Assembly (NCBI GenBank): GCA_032622095.1
Contig: CP136063.1
Coordinates: forward strand, 218,507,982 to 218,571,981
DNA: 64,000 bases
Direction of reading: 5' to 3'
From: Siphonodentalium dalli
Lineage: Eukaryota > Mollusca > Scaphopoda > Gadilida > Siphonodentaliidae
Shown here: positions 1-11,556 of the stretch, one piece after another
Position numbering within the stretch: the first letter of the stretch is position 1
How the letters are laid out: each line of letters opens with the position of its first letter
Notes under the pieces: model-generated
Told to the model about the DNA's origin: nothing
What the model saw: the letters and a program-made list of their open reading frames with translations, nothing else
Database searches by the model: none
Position numbers and translations under genes: made by a program

Positions 1-860
1 AAATTCACGACCAATAACTCCAGTTTTTGTTTTTATCGAAACTAAAGTTGGTATGTGTGTCACCACCAAAGCGACAAAATCAGGTTCGAATATGGATTCG
101 GTCAAATGTTTTTATTTGGAACTTAGAATGTACATTCACATGCAGTTATAACATTTGGTTATAACTCCAAACTGGCATGAGCAAATTGTACCAGATATTT
201 GCAGAATTAGGTTCTCGGAGGGTGAATTAATGATGCTACTCCGCAAATCGGGTTAGCGTTACCAAATCCACCCTATGGGGAGCTCATTCTACGTGGTCTC
301 ATCTGCTATGGGGGAACTATATTCAGATTTAATTATAACTTCCAAGATGGTGAATATTGTGACCTGCACCAATTTGGCATCTCGAATACGGAATATGTCG
401 TCTGCCAATTTGGGGATATATTGTAACTAAACTAAAACAGAAACACACTTGTTAATTTGACAATAAAGATTGTTCCCAGAGAAGATTGGTCCTAAGTAGA
501 TTTGTGACCTTGATATTATGATTTATACCATAATGTATGGTGTATTCTGTTATGTATTCTGGGCATCTCTTTTTATTTAACATACATTGCATTCAAATAC
601 CACAAATTCACTCAGTATGTAACTGTCAAATGTAATGTAACATTATATAATCTGTCTCATTCAGTTTTAGAATTAATAAACATTATTTAAAAAATAAAGT
701 CTATATATCAATCGATAAAGTTCGCAGACGGGCGACAACACTTGTACTCGAACTGAAAGATGCCGACTGCAGGACACGATTGCGTGCAGTAGACTTAGGG
801 TGAGTTCACACACTTACGTTTGGACGGTTTGTGTTATATGCATTCTCTTATATATTTAAA
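1..860. repeat. Unknown interspersed repeat, copy 1
   Basis: The stretch matches 48,170-49,010 in the same orientation nearly throughout. Both copies start with a 'ataactccagtttttg' segment and run to 'gacgggcgacaacacttgta' near 725 and 48,888. Short indels separate them. A shorter relative of the distal part lies at 24,580-24,790. No coding capacity is seen. It is an interspersed mobile repeat of unknown class, and its left end lies outside the window. Confidence 0.7.
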
Positions 861-935
861 TAAAAATACATTGTTGGGTGTAAAACATAATTTTTCATGA
901 TTGGGTGTTAATAAAATATATTTGTAACAGTCTGT

Positions 936-966
936 TGCCTCGCATATATAAGAAAATACATTGGAC
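936..966. repeat. Solo end of a MITE family
   Basis: The stretch 'cctcgcatatataagaaaat' is a diverged copy of the terminal inverted repeat of the MITE at 31,627-32,012. No partner end is obvious nearby. It may be a solo or degraded terminus. Confidence 0.45.
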
Positions 967-1139
967 TAGCAGTATTTACCTTGACCTTGTAAGCCAGTGC
1001 ATTCTCTTTTTTTGGGTGAATAATGGAAAGTGTACAATTTTATGTTACGACCATGTGTCCTATAATTACAGAAGTGCGTGCAACAGAAGAAAACTGTAAT
1101 AAATTAATATTGGTATTCGGTATGAATGTCCAGACATAT

Positions 1140-1275
1140 ATAAGTATAATGAAGCCTTTATTATATATTGTATGTCTCCGGGGTGATGGTCATAGCTCCA
1201 CGTTATGCAGTTATGTCGGAATAGTGAAATGAATGGAAAGCCATGCTAGTATATCTATGCAGTTCGTTACATCCC
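1140..1275. repeat. Dispersed repeat piece shared with 5,985-6,045 and 18,690-18,790
   Basis: The first half ('agtataatgaagcctttatt' onward) recurs near 5,990 with few changes. The second half ('ccacgttatgcagt' to 'ctatgcagttcg') recurs near 18,710-18,785. All copies are in the same orientation. They look like fragments of one longer interspersed element. No protein is recognisable. Confidence 0.5.
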
Positions 1276-1639
1276 CTCTTTATGATATTACTGTATATAG
1301 ACTGGTGGGGGCTTTACTAGACGTCCGTATCGTGTTATGTATCCACCACTACTATTCGGCTCATTGGCTTCAGTCTGGCGCTGCGTTTGTTCTGATGTGT
1401 GTTTGTCAGCCCAGGGTGGTGGTTCTAGAAATTATCTGAGGTATTTCCGATTTCTACGAAGTTGTGACAGAGGCTCTGAGCACTTTCTCTGACAACTGCT
1501 GATTCGCAGCGATGTGTGTCATTGTTTCTACCAATCGCGAATTGTCCTGGAATTAGGGGTACGAGGTCATTTGCTCCTTTATCGTAATAAGATTTTTGTG
1601 CAGCTTTTTGAGCTCATCCCTGACCTCTTCGCTGCCTGA

Positions 1640-3875
1640 CAATATTTTTATGACAACATCCGATCAAAACTTAGGTCCAGTCATGACTTCTGCTGGACTT
1701 GGTACTCAGAGTTGATTGGTGTGGTGCAAACACATATCAATGCTAATTCAATAGCAGTCCCCACTTTCTTCAACTTCTGTAAGACTGACTTGGCGGTCCT
1801 GATCTGTCGTTCAACATAACCGTGTGACTGCGGGTATCGATGAGAAGAATTCACATGACCAACACATCATGCTTTCGGGAACACCACGAAACTAGCAGCA
1901 GAATACGGCGGCCTATTGTCACTGATCACGCGAGATGGCACGCCGTGTTCCCCGAATATTTGCTTTAATGATGAGATGATTACTTGGCTTGTGTAATGTG
2001 TCGGTAACTTGCGAACAATAACGAATTTACTGAATTAATCGGCTACAATGAGATATTCGCTGTTCTCAAAATGAAACAAGTCAGCCTTCGTCTGGATCTC
2101 ACGAAGTTGCAGTGTTTCATTGCTTTGGTTGGAAAGTCTTGCATATCGGGAACCACTTAAGGAAAGTTCGTATGTCCATATTATCCCTACCCAATACACT
2201 GTGTCCTTTGCTCTCATTTCCGTTTTTTTCAATTCCTAAGTGGCTGTAATGTAACTGTTCCAAAAAAAAAAATTCCGAACTGTTTTTGAAATCACAATTC
2301 CGCACCCTTTCATAACAACACTGTCCTTGATCGAGAGTTTGTTGCGGAATGCGTAATACATGCATAGTGGCTTTGACACTTTGAGTCTTTCTGTGTCTCA
2401 TCGCGAATTGTTCTAATCATGTCGGTGCTGAATTGAACATGATCCACTCGAATGTCTAGTTCGATGATGCGATCATTGCTTGTCTGCAGTCTTGAGAGTG
2501 TATCCGGTACGGTCATGTCACTCCCCTTGATATGTTGCAATGAAAAATCATACCCCTGTAACTTCAGTTGAATTAGTTGAAGTCGTGGCTGTGTAAATGT
2601 CAGAGTGTTCTGCATGATCAGCAGCAGCGTTTTGTGATTAGTAAACACTTTGAACTTTCTGCCGTACACGTGTGTGGAATCTTTGAACCAACGGCGCTCT
2701 ATACACGCATATCGTCGTTCTACATTGGACAATGATGGGCGTTATACTCGTGTGGAATTATTGCAGTGTTGTGTTTTCGGTTACTGCAGCTTTCAACTGG
2801 TCGAAACATTTCTGATGGTGGACCTCAAACATGAAGGCTACATCTTTCTGTCCACAGATCATGGAAAACACTTTGAACGTATGTGCTGATGTTTGGGCGA
2901 TATTGTTGATGAATGGCGACAGGTATGTCACGAATCCGAGCAATTATTGTAGCTCCTTCCTGTTTGCTTGTCGGTGTAGGTCATTCCGAAGAATGAAGTT
3001 ATCTGCTTAATCTTACATGTTGTTGAACCGTTCTGCTCTTCGACTGTCATCAGTCTATGAACATTTCAGTCGTGCTCTGCTTCGGTGTGTCCATATACGG
3101 GGACGTCGTCTGCGATGCCAATTAATCAGTCTACCTGCTCTAGGATTTGGTCCACGCAGAGCTGAAATATGTTCCGAGACACGTTTTTGCCGAAAGGCAA
3201 TCTCTGGAAATAATATCGTCCGAATGGCGATTGAAATGTGGTCACCAGTTGACTGTCTTTCGCCAATTTAATTGAACATTACAACATTTGGCGTCCAACT
3301 TAGAGAATACGGTAGCTCCGCTGAATCTATGGGTTAATTCTTCTAGCGTCAGTATTCAGTTTCACAGCTTTATGTATATGTCATGGGTCCAGCCATATGC
3401 GTAGAGATTCGTCGTGTTTCTTAGAATATGCTAAACTGGAGACCCAGTCCATTGGCTCTGACTTTCCGGATTATTTGATTATCAACCATCGCGTCGAGTG
3501 TCTCCTTTATTTGATCCTTTATTGCAACCGGCGTCGTCGTGGATGATTGATTTGTGGTTCAATGTGTTCACCGATCACTAGCTTTACCGTGCCTGGGAAA
3601 TATCCAATTTTGTCGAATTGTTGGTATATTCTCTGTAAGTCATGGTAGTTTTGAGATGCTCCCCCTGCACCAGTTGGCCATCGGTATGATTGTGAGAATT
3701 GAGTTGCGTCTCTTGCGTAGGGATAGCTGGTTTCTGCGATGAAATATCGCAATGTGCAGTGGCCATATTCAGTTTCTCACATGATGTTAACCCTATCACC
3801 GCCGGTCCCGTGACATCCACGATGTAGAATTTGGTCTGGCACCATTCAGAATTGTATCGAATATGCCATTGCATT
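1640..3875 (-). pseudogene. Decayed Ty3/gypsy-type retrotransposon pol region
   Basis: On the minus strand the pieces appear in the pol order of Ty3/gypsy LTR retrotransposons. A protease/linker-like piece (about 3,874-3,584) has a 'GPAVIGL' segment. A reverse-transcriptase entry piece lies near 3,600-3,520, with 'GYFPGTVKL'. The RT/RNase H connection (2,943-2,758) has 'LGFVTYLSPFI'. RNase H (2,732-2,310) has 'YGRKFKVFTNHKTL' and ends in a 'DTLSR' motif. An integrase-core piece (about 2,030-1,700) has 'FGEHGVPSRVISDN' and 'RYPQSHGYVERQ'. The pieces lie in different frames with stops between them, so the copy is dead. No LTR, tRNA primer site or gag was identified. Assignment to the Ty3/gypsy superfamily is firm; the clade is not resolved. 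Confidence 0.8.
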
Positions 3876-3948
3876 AGGAGATAGCATCTCCAAATTAGGA
3901 CTTAGTATCTCCTAATTAGGATTTATTGTCTCCTAATTAGGAGATATT
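3870..3948. repeat. Short array of TCCTAATTAGGA palindromes (left)
   Basis: Three or four diverged ~22-bp units carry the perfect palindrome CCTAATTAGG plus 'gagata'. The same unit forms the larger array at 5,805-5,945. The two arrays bracket about 1.9 kb of different sequence. Confidence 0.75.
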
Positions 3949-4411
3949 ACATGGTAATTATAATGAAAATTAAATTTATTACTCCAGCCGTTAATAACTA
4001 CCATGTTGTTTGCATCATTCGTAGATCACACGAGTGTATTTTGCACTAATCCATGGCTCAAATTCATTAATTCATATATATTATGTTGAGTATAAAAGGA
4101 GATGGTCCCATTAATAGCTGGATTTAGCGTACAGTAACCCTTTAATCCCCAGCCAAATCTCGCACGAGGTGAACTCTTTCCAGTCGGCTCATTGTGTTCA
4201 TGGACCTGCAGGCTGGCTTAAAGTGGGTTTGCAGTAACGGGTCACACCAGTAGTAACATTTACTGGAAGTGGCCTGATAGGGTATGATATACTCCTGGCA
4301 GGACCGACAGGAAACCACTGTCAGGGGCCAAGAAGAATAAGAACAAGTGACCTTCAAGTCACCGCATGGACGATAGGAGATCCCAGTGGAGACGGGGAGA
4401 ACTGAGAGTCC

Positions 4412-4639
4412 TTGCCGTCGACTTCATGGTGGAGATGGACACCTTACCATCGCGGGCACCATATGATCATCATCGTATCGGATGAGCAGTTATGGGAGGC
4501 AGTAATATTTGCTCAGAGGATAATGGCGGAAGCAAACGAACTCTCCAATGACATCACCGAAGAAACAGAAAGAAATAACGAATGGCGGTCATGGTCCTCC
4601 AGAAAGGAAGCTCTTAAAACACAGAAACAGTACACATAA
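4412..4639 (+). CDS. Unrecognised coding-like fragment
   Basis: The last ~45 codons look protein-like: an acidic and charged stretch beginning near 'SDEQLWEAVIFAQRI' and ending 'RKEALKTQKQYT' before a TAA stop. Upstream, at least two frames look coding-like and the frame seems broken around 4,400-4,440, so this could be the 3' end of a damaged gene. I recognise no family. It lies between the two TCCTAATTAGGA arrays and could belong to a mobile element bounded by them. That is inference. Confidence 0.3.
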   Translation: MPSTSWWRWTPYHRGHHMIIIVSDEQLWEAVIFAQRIMAEANELSNDITEETERNNEWRSWSSRKEALKTQKQYT

Positions 4640-5017
4640 TTATGGGAAAAAGCGAACAAGAGTAAAATATTTTTTTAGATCATTTTCCCATAATTTTTCG
4701 TTGTTATGTCACCATTTATAACACCCAACATCATTTCTAATTGGGTCGTGGGGGAGGGCATACTACTCTTCCAAATCCTCGATTGCGGGCCGATCCCAAA
4801 ATTCCCAATAAACGGTTCGTGGTCATTAGACCGACTCGCACAATTATTGTATTCATTCGTTTGCTATGGAAGAAGCATTGCAACTCTACTTCAGTTTGTC
4901 TAATTAACACGGAATTTGCACATATATCTACGTACTGTTAAGCGTAAACTGAAAATGAAATGAAATTATTTTGCATATAAACAGGTGTCATAAAATGATC
5001 CATGGATAGTCACTGTT

Positions 5018-5176
5018 ATATAAGGATTAACTATCATGTGGACTGTTTTTATGGAGATGTAACGGTGAGGTAAGTGGACATAACTTGTGTAAAACCCGAA
5101 GACATACAAGTTATGTCCACTTACCTCACCGTTACATCTCCATAAAAATAGTCCACATGACAGTTAATCCTTATAT
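5018..5176. repeat. 159-bp near-perfect hairpin (MITE-like)
   Basis: The left arm reads 'taaggattaactatcatgtg' onward and the right arm is its complement, ending 'cagttaatccttatat'. Arms are about 65-70 bp with very few mismatches and a loop around 5,085-5,110. No coding sequence is present. It is probably a small foldback or MITE insertion. Confidence 0.8.
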
Positions 5177-5804
5177 TTATATACATTTAGCGAAAAAGCC
5201 ACTTTTGTAAATATATTTAAATAGAAAAGTGTATCGTGACAAGATCAGCCCAAAATACCCAATAGCACCCTTGGCAAAAGTTAATATGAACAATTTCTCT
5301 TCATGTTGAAACCCGATGATGTATTAAGTCATTCCTGCGCGAGTCAAAATGCGCCCAAAGCATTACGCGTTCGTCTTTCCAAACCTAATGACGTATCGAT
5401 GGTGTTATTAGCTTGGTGTTATGAGGCGTTGCGCATTCACCGAGAAATAACTGCAACTAGCCACGTGGGCGCCGACCAATCAGAATGCTGGATTTAGTGA
5501 TGACAACACTTAGTGTGTAAATATATACATATAATATATGCTGTGGATTAATTATATGGTACACATACCTGGCCCTGTAACAGAACCTTGTCATATATAT
5601 ACAATAAAATGACAGCGGCGGATTGGTGTTTGGGGAGGGTAAACCGGGGATTCTCGAAAGTGCCCATAGGCCCTTTCCCTAACCCCTCATATTAAGCCTT
5701 TAATTTAGAAAACAAGGGGGAGGCGTGAGAACGAACGCAGCGATGCGACCGTCCGCCGAGTGACCAGGAGATGATACATGTTGAGTTCTTTATATCTGTG
5801 TTAT

Positions 5805-5950
5805 CTAATTAGTCCTAATTATATAGGAGATACTAAGTCCTAATTAGGAGATAATAAGTCCTAATTAGGAGATACTAAGTCCTAATTAGGAGATAATATC
5901 TTCTAATTAGGAGATACAATCTCTTAATTAGGAGATAGTATTTTTTGTTA
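5805..5950. repeat. Array of TCCTAATTAGGA palindromes (right)
   Basis: About six ~22-bp units of the type 'aagtcctaattaggagatac' are present. Each contains the 10-bp palindrome CCTAATTAGG. It is the larger partner of the array at 3,870-3,948. Confidence 0.85.
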
Positions 5951-6049
5951 GGTGACACTAATACGCTTCCATACCACTCAGATATAAGTATAATGAAACC
6001 TTTATTATATATTGTATGTCTCCGGAATGGTGGTCATAGTTGATGTAAA

Positions 6050-6590
6050 CAGTATTTAATCCATATAATTCATAAAGTAATTACAATATAATAACAAGTT
6101 ATGGTATGTAGGGGATTCGAGAGCAATCTGATGGATTATATGTGTCGTCTCCGGTTATGGTGTGACCGAGCCCACAACGTGAGTGTGTTTGAATTTAAGT
6201 GCGATCTATTTCAGACAATTTGATGTTCACACTTGGCGTTTATTTATTTTTGTCTCCCATCAACTCGCGTAGTGGGCTCGTTCGTTAGGTGTGTCGATAT
6301 TAAGTTTTATTGAATAACGGTTTAAGTGAGACTAACAGTTAGTATTAGTTATCCAGTTGGTATTAGACAAATTAATATGAGATCAGTGGGAGAAAAAGGG
6401 AGAATTAGATGTTTGAGATAGAAGAGAATTTAAAAATATGTGGATAATCTGATGTAGACATAATTATTTTGAAGAGCTGACCTATAACCCCCGAGCCGAC
6501 GGAAACAGTTCACAATGAATTCGAGCGCGGAGTGTTTTCTTATGTGATCAGGTTGTATATTAGCTCATTGTTGCATATCGTCCGATTTGA
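6050..6590. other. No gene seen
   Basis: No ORF with recognisable content, no splice-bounded exon candidate and no clear tandem repeat were found. The distal part may be the 3' untranslated tail of the LINE fragment that follows on the minus strand. Confidence 0.5.
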
Positions 6591-6598
6591 TTTGGTTA

Positions 6599-6967
6599 TT
6601 ATGGTTTAACGGACGAGTCCTCCGGGCCATTACTGAATTGTTTGGTGCTGAGGATATATTTGTGTACTTCTCTGAATATGGTTATATTATCGTCATGTGA
6701 GAGTTCAGTTGAACCATGGAGTAGCACCTCGGTGGTAATTTTACAAAGGTCAGACAATGGGGTTAGAAATAAAGCTCTTTGTGAGTCGTATCTTTCACAT
6801 TCGAGTAAATAATGTTCTGTATCATCTAGCTCACCACAAGCACACACGGGTTGGTCAGAAACAAAATTTGAATAGGTGTGGTAATTTAAGTGGCTACAAT
6901 GCAGTTTAAGTCGAGAATGCAGAACCTCCCTAAATAATATTGAAATGAATATATTATCTGATAACAT
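6599..6967 (-). pseudogene. 3'-terminal fragment of a CR1-like LINE ORF2
   Basis: The minus-strand reading gives the C-terminal Cys-rich tail typical of many CR1/Jockey-group ORF2 proteins: 'SRLKLHCSHLN', then a C-x-C ... 'DTEHYLLEC' zinc-knuckle-like motif, then a ~50-residue helical tail. The same tail is present in the LINEs at 11,000-11,100 (plus) and 57,250-57,330 (minus). Endonuclease and RT are absent here. It may be the distal part of the minus-strand LINE whose 5' part lies at 11,557-12,836. Confidence 0.7.
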
Positions 6968-7485
6968 TTACAGAGAAGCGTATGGGGGCGTGGCTGACAC
7001 CTAACGTCCAATGGCAAATAATAGATTTCCCCTAGTTATATATAGTGGTTTCATCGAGTCTGGTTGACAATATAATATTATTGTATTATCCTGAACTTCA
7101 TCTCCTTATATAAGCTTCGATAACAATTTATGGATTAATTTGTTGGACCTTAATAACTGATTGGGATTGAGTGTAACAGATTGTAATTTGGAGTTGAAAT
7201 GGATTATGTAGATAGTAACTGTTGCAGTGACCATCCCATACGTTTCAAAAATACTTTATATATATACAAATTCATTTATATGTGTATATGTGTGTATTCG
7301 GAAAGAATGTGACTGTATATGTTAAAATGTGACAAATGTATCCCAGATATAGAACGTAAACCGAACAAAAGGTGTAGATGGAAGAAAATTTGAAGCCGTT
7401 TTGCCGGAAATATTCAACCAACATTCATGTATATTGCTATTCATGTTATTTTTATTCTCATATCTACAACATGTAAGTTTCACAC

Positions 7486-7638
7486 ATATATTAGCTACCA
7501 AAAACTGCCTGCTATCACCCTTAGGTCCTTTGGGCCACACCAGCATCATGCTATTAGGATTGATCGTGTATAGCCCAAGACTTGTGTCTGATTCTTGGAT
7601 ACGGATTTTTATTCCGTGTTCATATTGTAATGATAAGT
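7486..7638 (-). CDS. Candidate internal exon, unknown extracellular-type protein
   Basis: On the minus strand a good acceptor ('atatatttccag') is followed by 153 open bases ending at a GT donor ('gtgtga'). Read in phase 1 it is symmetrical (1-1) and encodes about 50 residues including 'GIKIRIQESDTSLGLYTI' and 'LVWPKGPKGDSRQFLVANI'. The open frame continues past both borders. I recognise no domain and see no partner exon nearby. A chance ORF or an exon remnant remains possible. Confidence 0.3.
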
Positions 7639-7859
7639 CTGGAAATATATAGGACAAGCATTGGGTCGTACTACGGTAGAGCTTTCAAGGGGACAAGAGA
7701 CAAACCATTAAGCCCATTGGCATCTTTGAATTTACTTTCATGTATATTACATTAAGGGCGCGAGGTATATCTCAGGAAATTGCGTTTTTGACAGTTGTAA
7801 TGCACTTTATGCTTGATTTCAATTGCACACTGCCTTAACAAATTGCGTATAAATTTGAA

Positions 7860-9686
7860 ATGATGTCGGAAAACTCAGGCATAACTGAAAGTATCGTGCG
7901 AAATACTATTGTTTTTGCATTGCATCTAAAACAACTATTAAAAACTAAATATTCCAAAATGAAAAATAAAACATATAGGGCGTTACTTCAGAAATACATG
8001 CGAAGGAAACATCGCGATGTTACAAATAGTATAACAAATCTTTCCAGAACTATAGCACTTACCATAATTGGATTAATAAGGCGAGCATTTGATATACAAA
8101 TTAATCCAGGTCCTACCGCAGATAACTATGAACATACATTCTCCATTATGTGTTTGAATATACAAAGTTTGCTTCCAAAATTAGACGTTGTGGTGATAGA
8201 AGCATCTAGTTACGATATTGTCTCATTCACTGAAACCTGGCTCACTGAACAAACTTCGAATGCAGAACTGAGCATACTCGGGTTCCATGCCCCAGAGAGA
8301 TTAAATAGACCCACATTAGGAGGAGGAGTGGCTGTGTATATAAAGGATTCGTACTATTTTAGGAGACGTGCTGATCTAGAAACTCCGGAAATCGAATGTA
8401 TCTGGGTGGAAGTCATGCTTTCGTCGTCAACAAAGTTTCTACTTGGTACATTATATAAACCTCCAAATCTACCATTAGATACATGGGAGAAAATATATTC
8501 AAATATAGATATGGGCCTTGGAGACAGGAAAGTTATTCGTCACGTGATTCTAACTGGCGACTTCAATTCCAATCAACTTCCATCTGAATCAAAATATGTT
8601 AAATATATTCGTAATCGATTCGGAATGCAACAGTTAATCAAAGATCCAACTCATTTTACAGAGAGTTCATCTTCTCTCATAGACTTATTTTTAACAAATA
8701 AAGGACAATTTGTTAAACATAGCGAAGTTATTGACCCTTTCTTCTCAGATTTGACTCGATTTCACTGTCCAATAGTGATGTATTTGAATTTTCGTATAGA
8801 GAAATCGAGTGGAATCGTGAAAAGGAAGGTATGGGACTACTCAAGAGCAGATTATAATGCAATGAATGCCGAATTTGAAAATTTGAATTACAAGAGAGAA
8901 CTATCTAATACCCCATACATCGAATTAGCGAATATATTGACAAATAAAATAAATGAAATAACATTGCAATATATACCAAACAAACAAGTAACTACTCGCC
9001 AAAATGAAAAAGAATGGATGAATAACGAAATCCGTGGTATGATAAGGCAGAGAAAACGATTATACAAGGCAGCCAAACGGAAATGTTCTCATGATGCTTG
9101 GGCAAAATATAAATCACAACGAAATTCTGTTATTTCGGCTATCAGACGGGCCAAACAATCTTATTGCGCCAAAACCCAAAGTATATTGGGAAGTTGCTTC
9201 AGTGAATCCTCACTTTGGTGGAAAACTTTGAATAAATTAATGAAACCGGAACCTAAGCCTATACCAGCACTCATATTTAACGATGAATTGATAAATGACA
9301 ACTTACAAAAAGCCAACACCTTCAACAAATACTTTTGTTCTGTATCGTCATTGCCAAACGAAAGGGAGATAGAGTTACCTCGCATTGACCAGTTAACAGA
9401 AAGCGAACTAAGTGACATAGAAATCGACGACGAACTTGTTCACAAATGCCTACGGTCAATTAAGACGTCAAAAGCCTCCGGTTATGATGGCATAAGCCCA
9501 AAATTATTGAAAAACTGTGCCTCTTCTTTAACTGAATCATTAAGATTTATTTTTAATATTTTTTTAAAACATGCATACTTTCCCATTGAGTGGAAGAAGG
9601 CAAATGTATGTCCAATCTTTAAAAAAGATGACCCTTGTATACCGTCCAAACTATCGCCCTGTTTCCCTTCTGAGTTGTCTCTCTAA
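7860..9686 (+). pseudogene. LINE ORF2, N-terminal part: endonuclease and start of RT
   Basis: The frame encodes 608 residues. Residues about 95-310 form an EEP-type endonuclease that nicks target DNA. Visible motifs are 'MCLNIQSLLPK', 'SFTETWLTE' (catalytic Glu region), 'GGGVAVYIKD', 'LTGDFNSN' and 'SLIDLFLTN'. A basic linker follows, and an RT lead-in ('KASGYDGISPKLLK') lies near residue 540. Around 9,640 the RT continues in another frame ('NYRPVSLLS'), so one small frameshift ends this ORF. Position 7,860 is a workable ATG, and an 'NPGP'-type segment near residue 80 resembles the usual start of such proteins. Confidence 0.85.
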
Positions 9687-10485
9687 AATCTTTGAAAAAT
9701 GCATATACCGTCGTCTGTCAGACTATTTGCGTGAACACAAATTGTTGTCCGATCTGCAATCAGGGTTTACTCCCAACGACAGTACTGTGTTTCAATTAAT
9801 CGACATATACCACTATATCATATCATCACTAGATGAGGGGAAAGAAATAAGATATGTCTTTTGCGATATTAGTAAAGCTTTTGATAAGGTCTGGCACCGA
9901 GGACTGCTCTTTAAATTGAAAAGAATGGGAATAACAGGAAATATGTATAAACTTCTTGAGAATTACTTGGAATCTAGAGAGCAGAGAGTTACAATAAATG
10001 GGGTGAGCTCTAATTGGATGCCTGTTTCAGCTGGAGTCCCCCAGGGGTCTTTACTCGGCCCTCTGGTCTACATAAATGATATTGTTGGAGGGGTAACTAG
10101 CAATATTCGCCTATTTGCGGATGATACTTCCCTTTTTCTTGCCGTTGAAGACCCCACCCTTGCTGCCAACGTAATGAACCCAGATATACAGCGAATATAT
10201 GAATGGTCGCAAATCTGGGCCGTTAAATTTAATCCATTGAAAACAGAGTCTATCTTAGTATCACGGAAGAATATTATTGAAAATCATCCACCCCTTAGGA
10301 TGGCAGGTGAAGATATCATAGAGGTGACTGAACATAAGCATATCGAAGATATTGAAGAGCGAGCCTCACAACGATTATACATACTTAGGAAGAATAAATA
10401 TGCCCTAGATAGGAGAAAATTAGAACGAATTCATCTATCATTTATACGCCCCGTCTTGGAATATGCTTCCCCTGTGCACGGCTGA
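9571..10485 (+). pseudogene. LINE ORF2, reverse transcriptase part
   Basis: This is the frameshifted continuation of the preceding ORF. RT blocks appear in order: 'NYRPVSLLSCLSKIFEK', 'FCDISKAFDKVWHRG' (first catalytic Asp), 'AGVPQGSLLGPL', and 'RLFADDTSLF' (the catalytic DD pair). The thumb region 'HLSFIRPVLEYASPV' ends at a second frame break near 10,485. All RT catalytic residues are intact, so decay is recent. The enzyme would prime cDNA synthesis on nicked chromosomal DNA. Confidence 0.88.
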
Positions 10486-10486
10486 A

Positions 10487-11200
10487 GAATCACAATTATT
10501 AGAAGATATACAATATGAAGCAGCACGTATAATAACTGGGGCTACTAGGAGTTGTAATAGGGATGAATTATTGGTAGAAATTGGATGGCAGAAACTATCG
10601 AGAAAAATCAAAACTTGCTCAATTCTATAAAATGACGAGAAAATCAACCCCACAATATCTATATAACTATGTCCCAAGGGATTCAACAACTTCAAGTGGA
10701 TACCCATTCAGGCAAGTTACGATAACTTAAGACGTCCCTTTTGCTTTTCTACCTCTTTACAAAAATCATTCATACCACATACTATTAATCTTTGGAATGA
10801 ATTATCAGACGAAGCGAAAATGTGCGAAACGGTTTCCGAATTTAAACAGTTCCTGAATAAAGATTGTATAGAACCTCCACAATTCTACGAGTATGCATAT
10901 ACACGGCAAAGTCAAGTAATCCACTGTCGAATACGCCTCGAATGCAGTAATCTGAATGATCACTTGCACCAAAATCACTTACAGGATAATTCCGATTGTA
11001 CGTATTGTGGCCTGACAGAGACTACTGAACACTTCTTCTTATACTGTCGAAAGTTCACGAACGAACGAACGATATCTTCACAACAGACCATGTTTAAATG
11101 ATCTTATTAAAGGATCTCAGTCATTAACAATAGATCAAAACATCGATATCTTCGCGAGAGTACAGAAATATATTCTACTTACAAAAAGATTCGCGACTAA
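10487..11200 (+). pseudogene. LINE ORF2, C-terminal part
   Basis: The region continues the same protein in shifted frames. A helical piece ('QYEAARIITGATRSCNRDEL') runs through about 10,500-10,630. A later piece (10,820-11,101) has 'CRIRLECSNLNDHL' and a C-x2-C...'TTEHFFLYC' zinc-knuckle-like tail shared with the other LINEs in this window. At least two frame changes separate the pieces. Confidence 0.75.
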
Positions 11201-11556
11201 CTGAGAGAAAACAAACTATGCTATCAACAATGCGGCAACCCTTGTCTCCTTGAACGGGTTGATGGGGGCCATATGGGCGCTGAGGGGTGGGCAGACAGGA
11301 AGCTATATATATCCATTATTAATTCGCAGTCAACATAACTCAGTTAGATATTAATGATAAACCAGTTATCACCCATGTGAATATCCAATGGTGAAATGAC
11401 AAATATAAGCTTACAAAGCTTACTGTCAGATCCTTTTCTCATCTCTTATATGCTGGGACACACGTGTTAACATTTTGTAACAAATATATGTGTTGTAATT
11501 AAAATTGTATATGTATGTACACACTTGCTATTGAGAATAAAATATTGTTTACACTA

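Larger units (their letters stand above)
7840..11556 (+). mobile_element. CR1-like non-LTR retrotransposon (LINE), fairly young copy
   Basis: One ORF2-type reading frame runs from an apurinic-like endonuclease through reverse transcriptase to a C-terminal Cys knuckle, broken by only about three frame changes. It is followed by about 450 bp of untranslated sequence containing 'gagaataaaatattg'. The 3' limit is set by an abrupt switch at about 11,557 into a minus-strand LINE fragment. The 5' limit is uncertain. No ORF1 is seen upstream, so the copy is probably 5'-truncated. Clade placement (CR1/Jockey superfamily) rests on motif style only. Confidence 0.85.
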
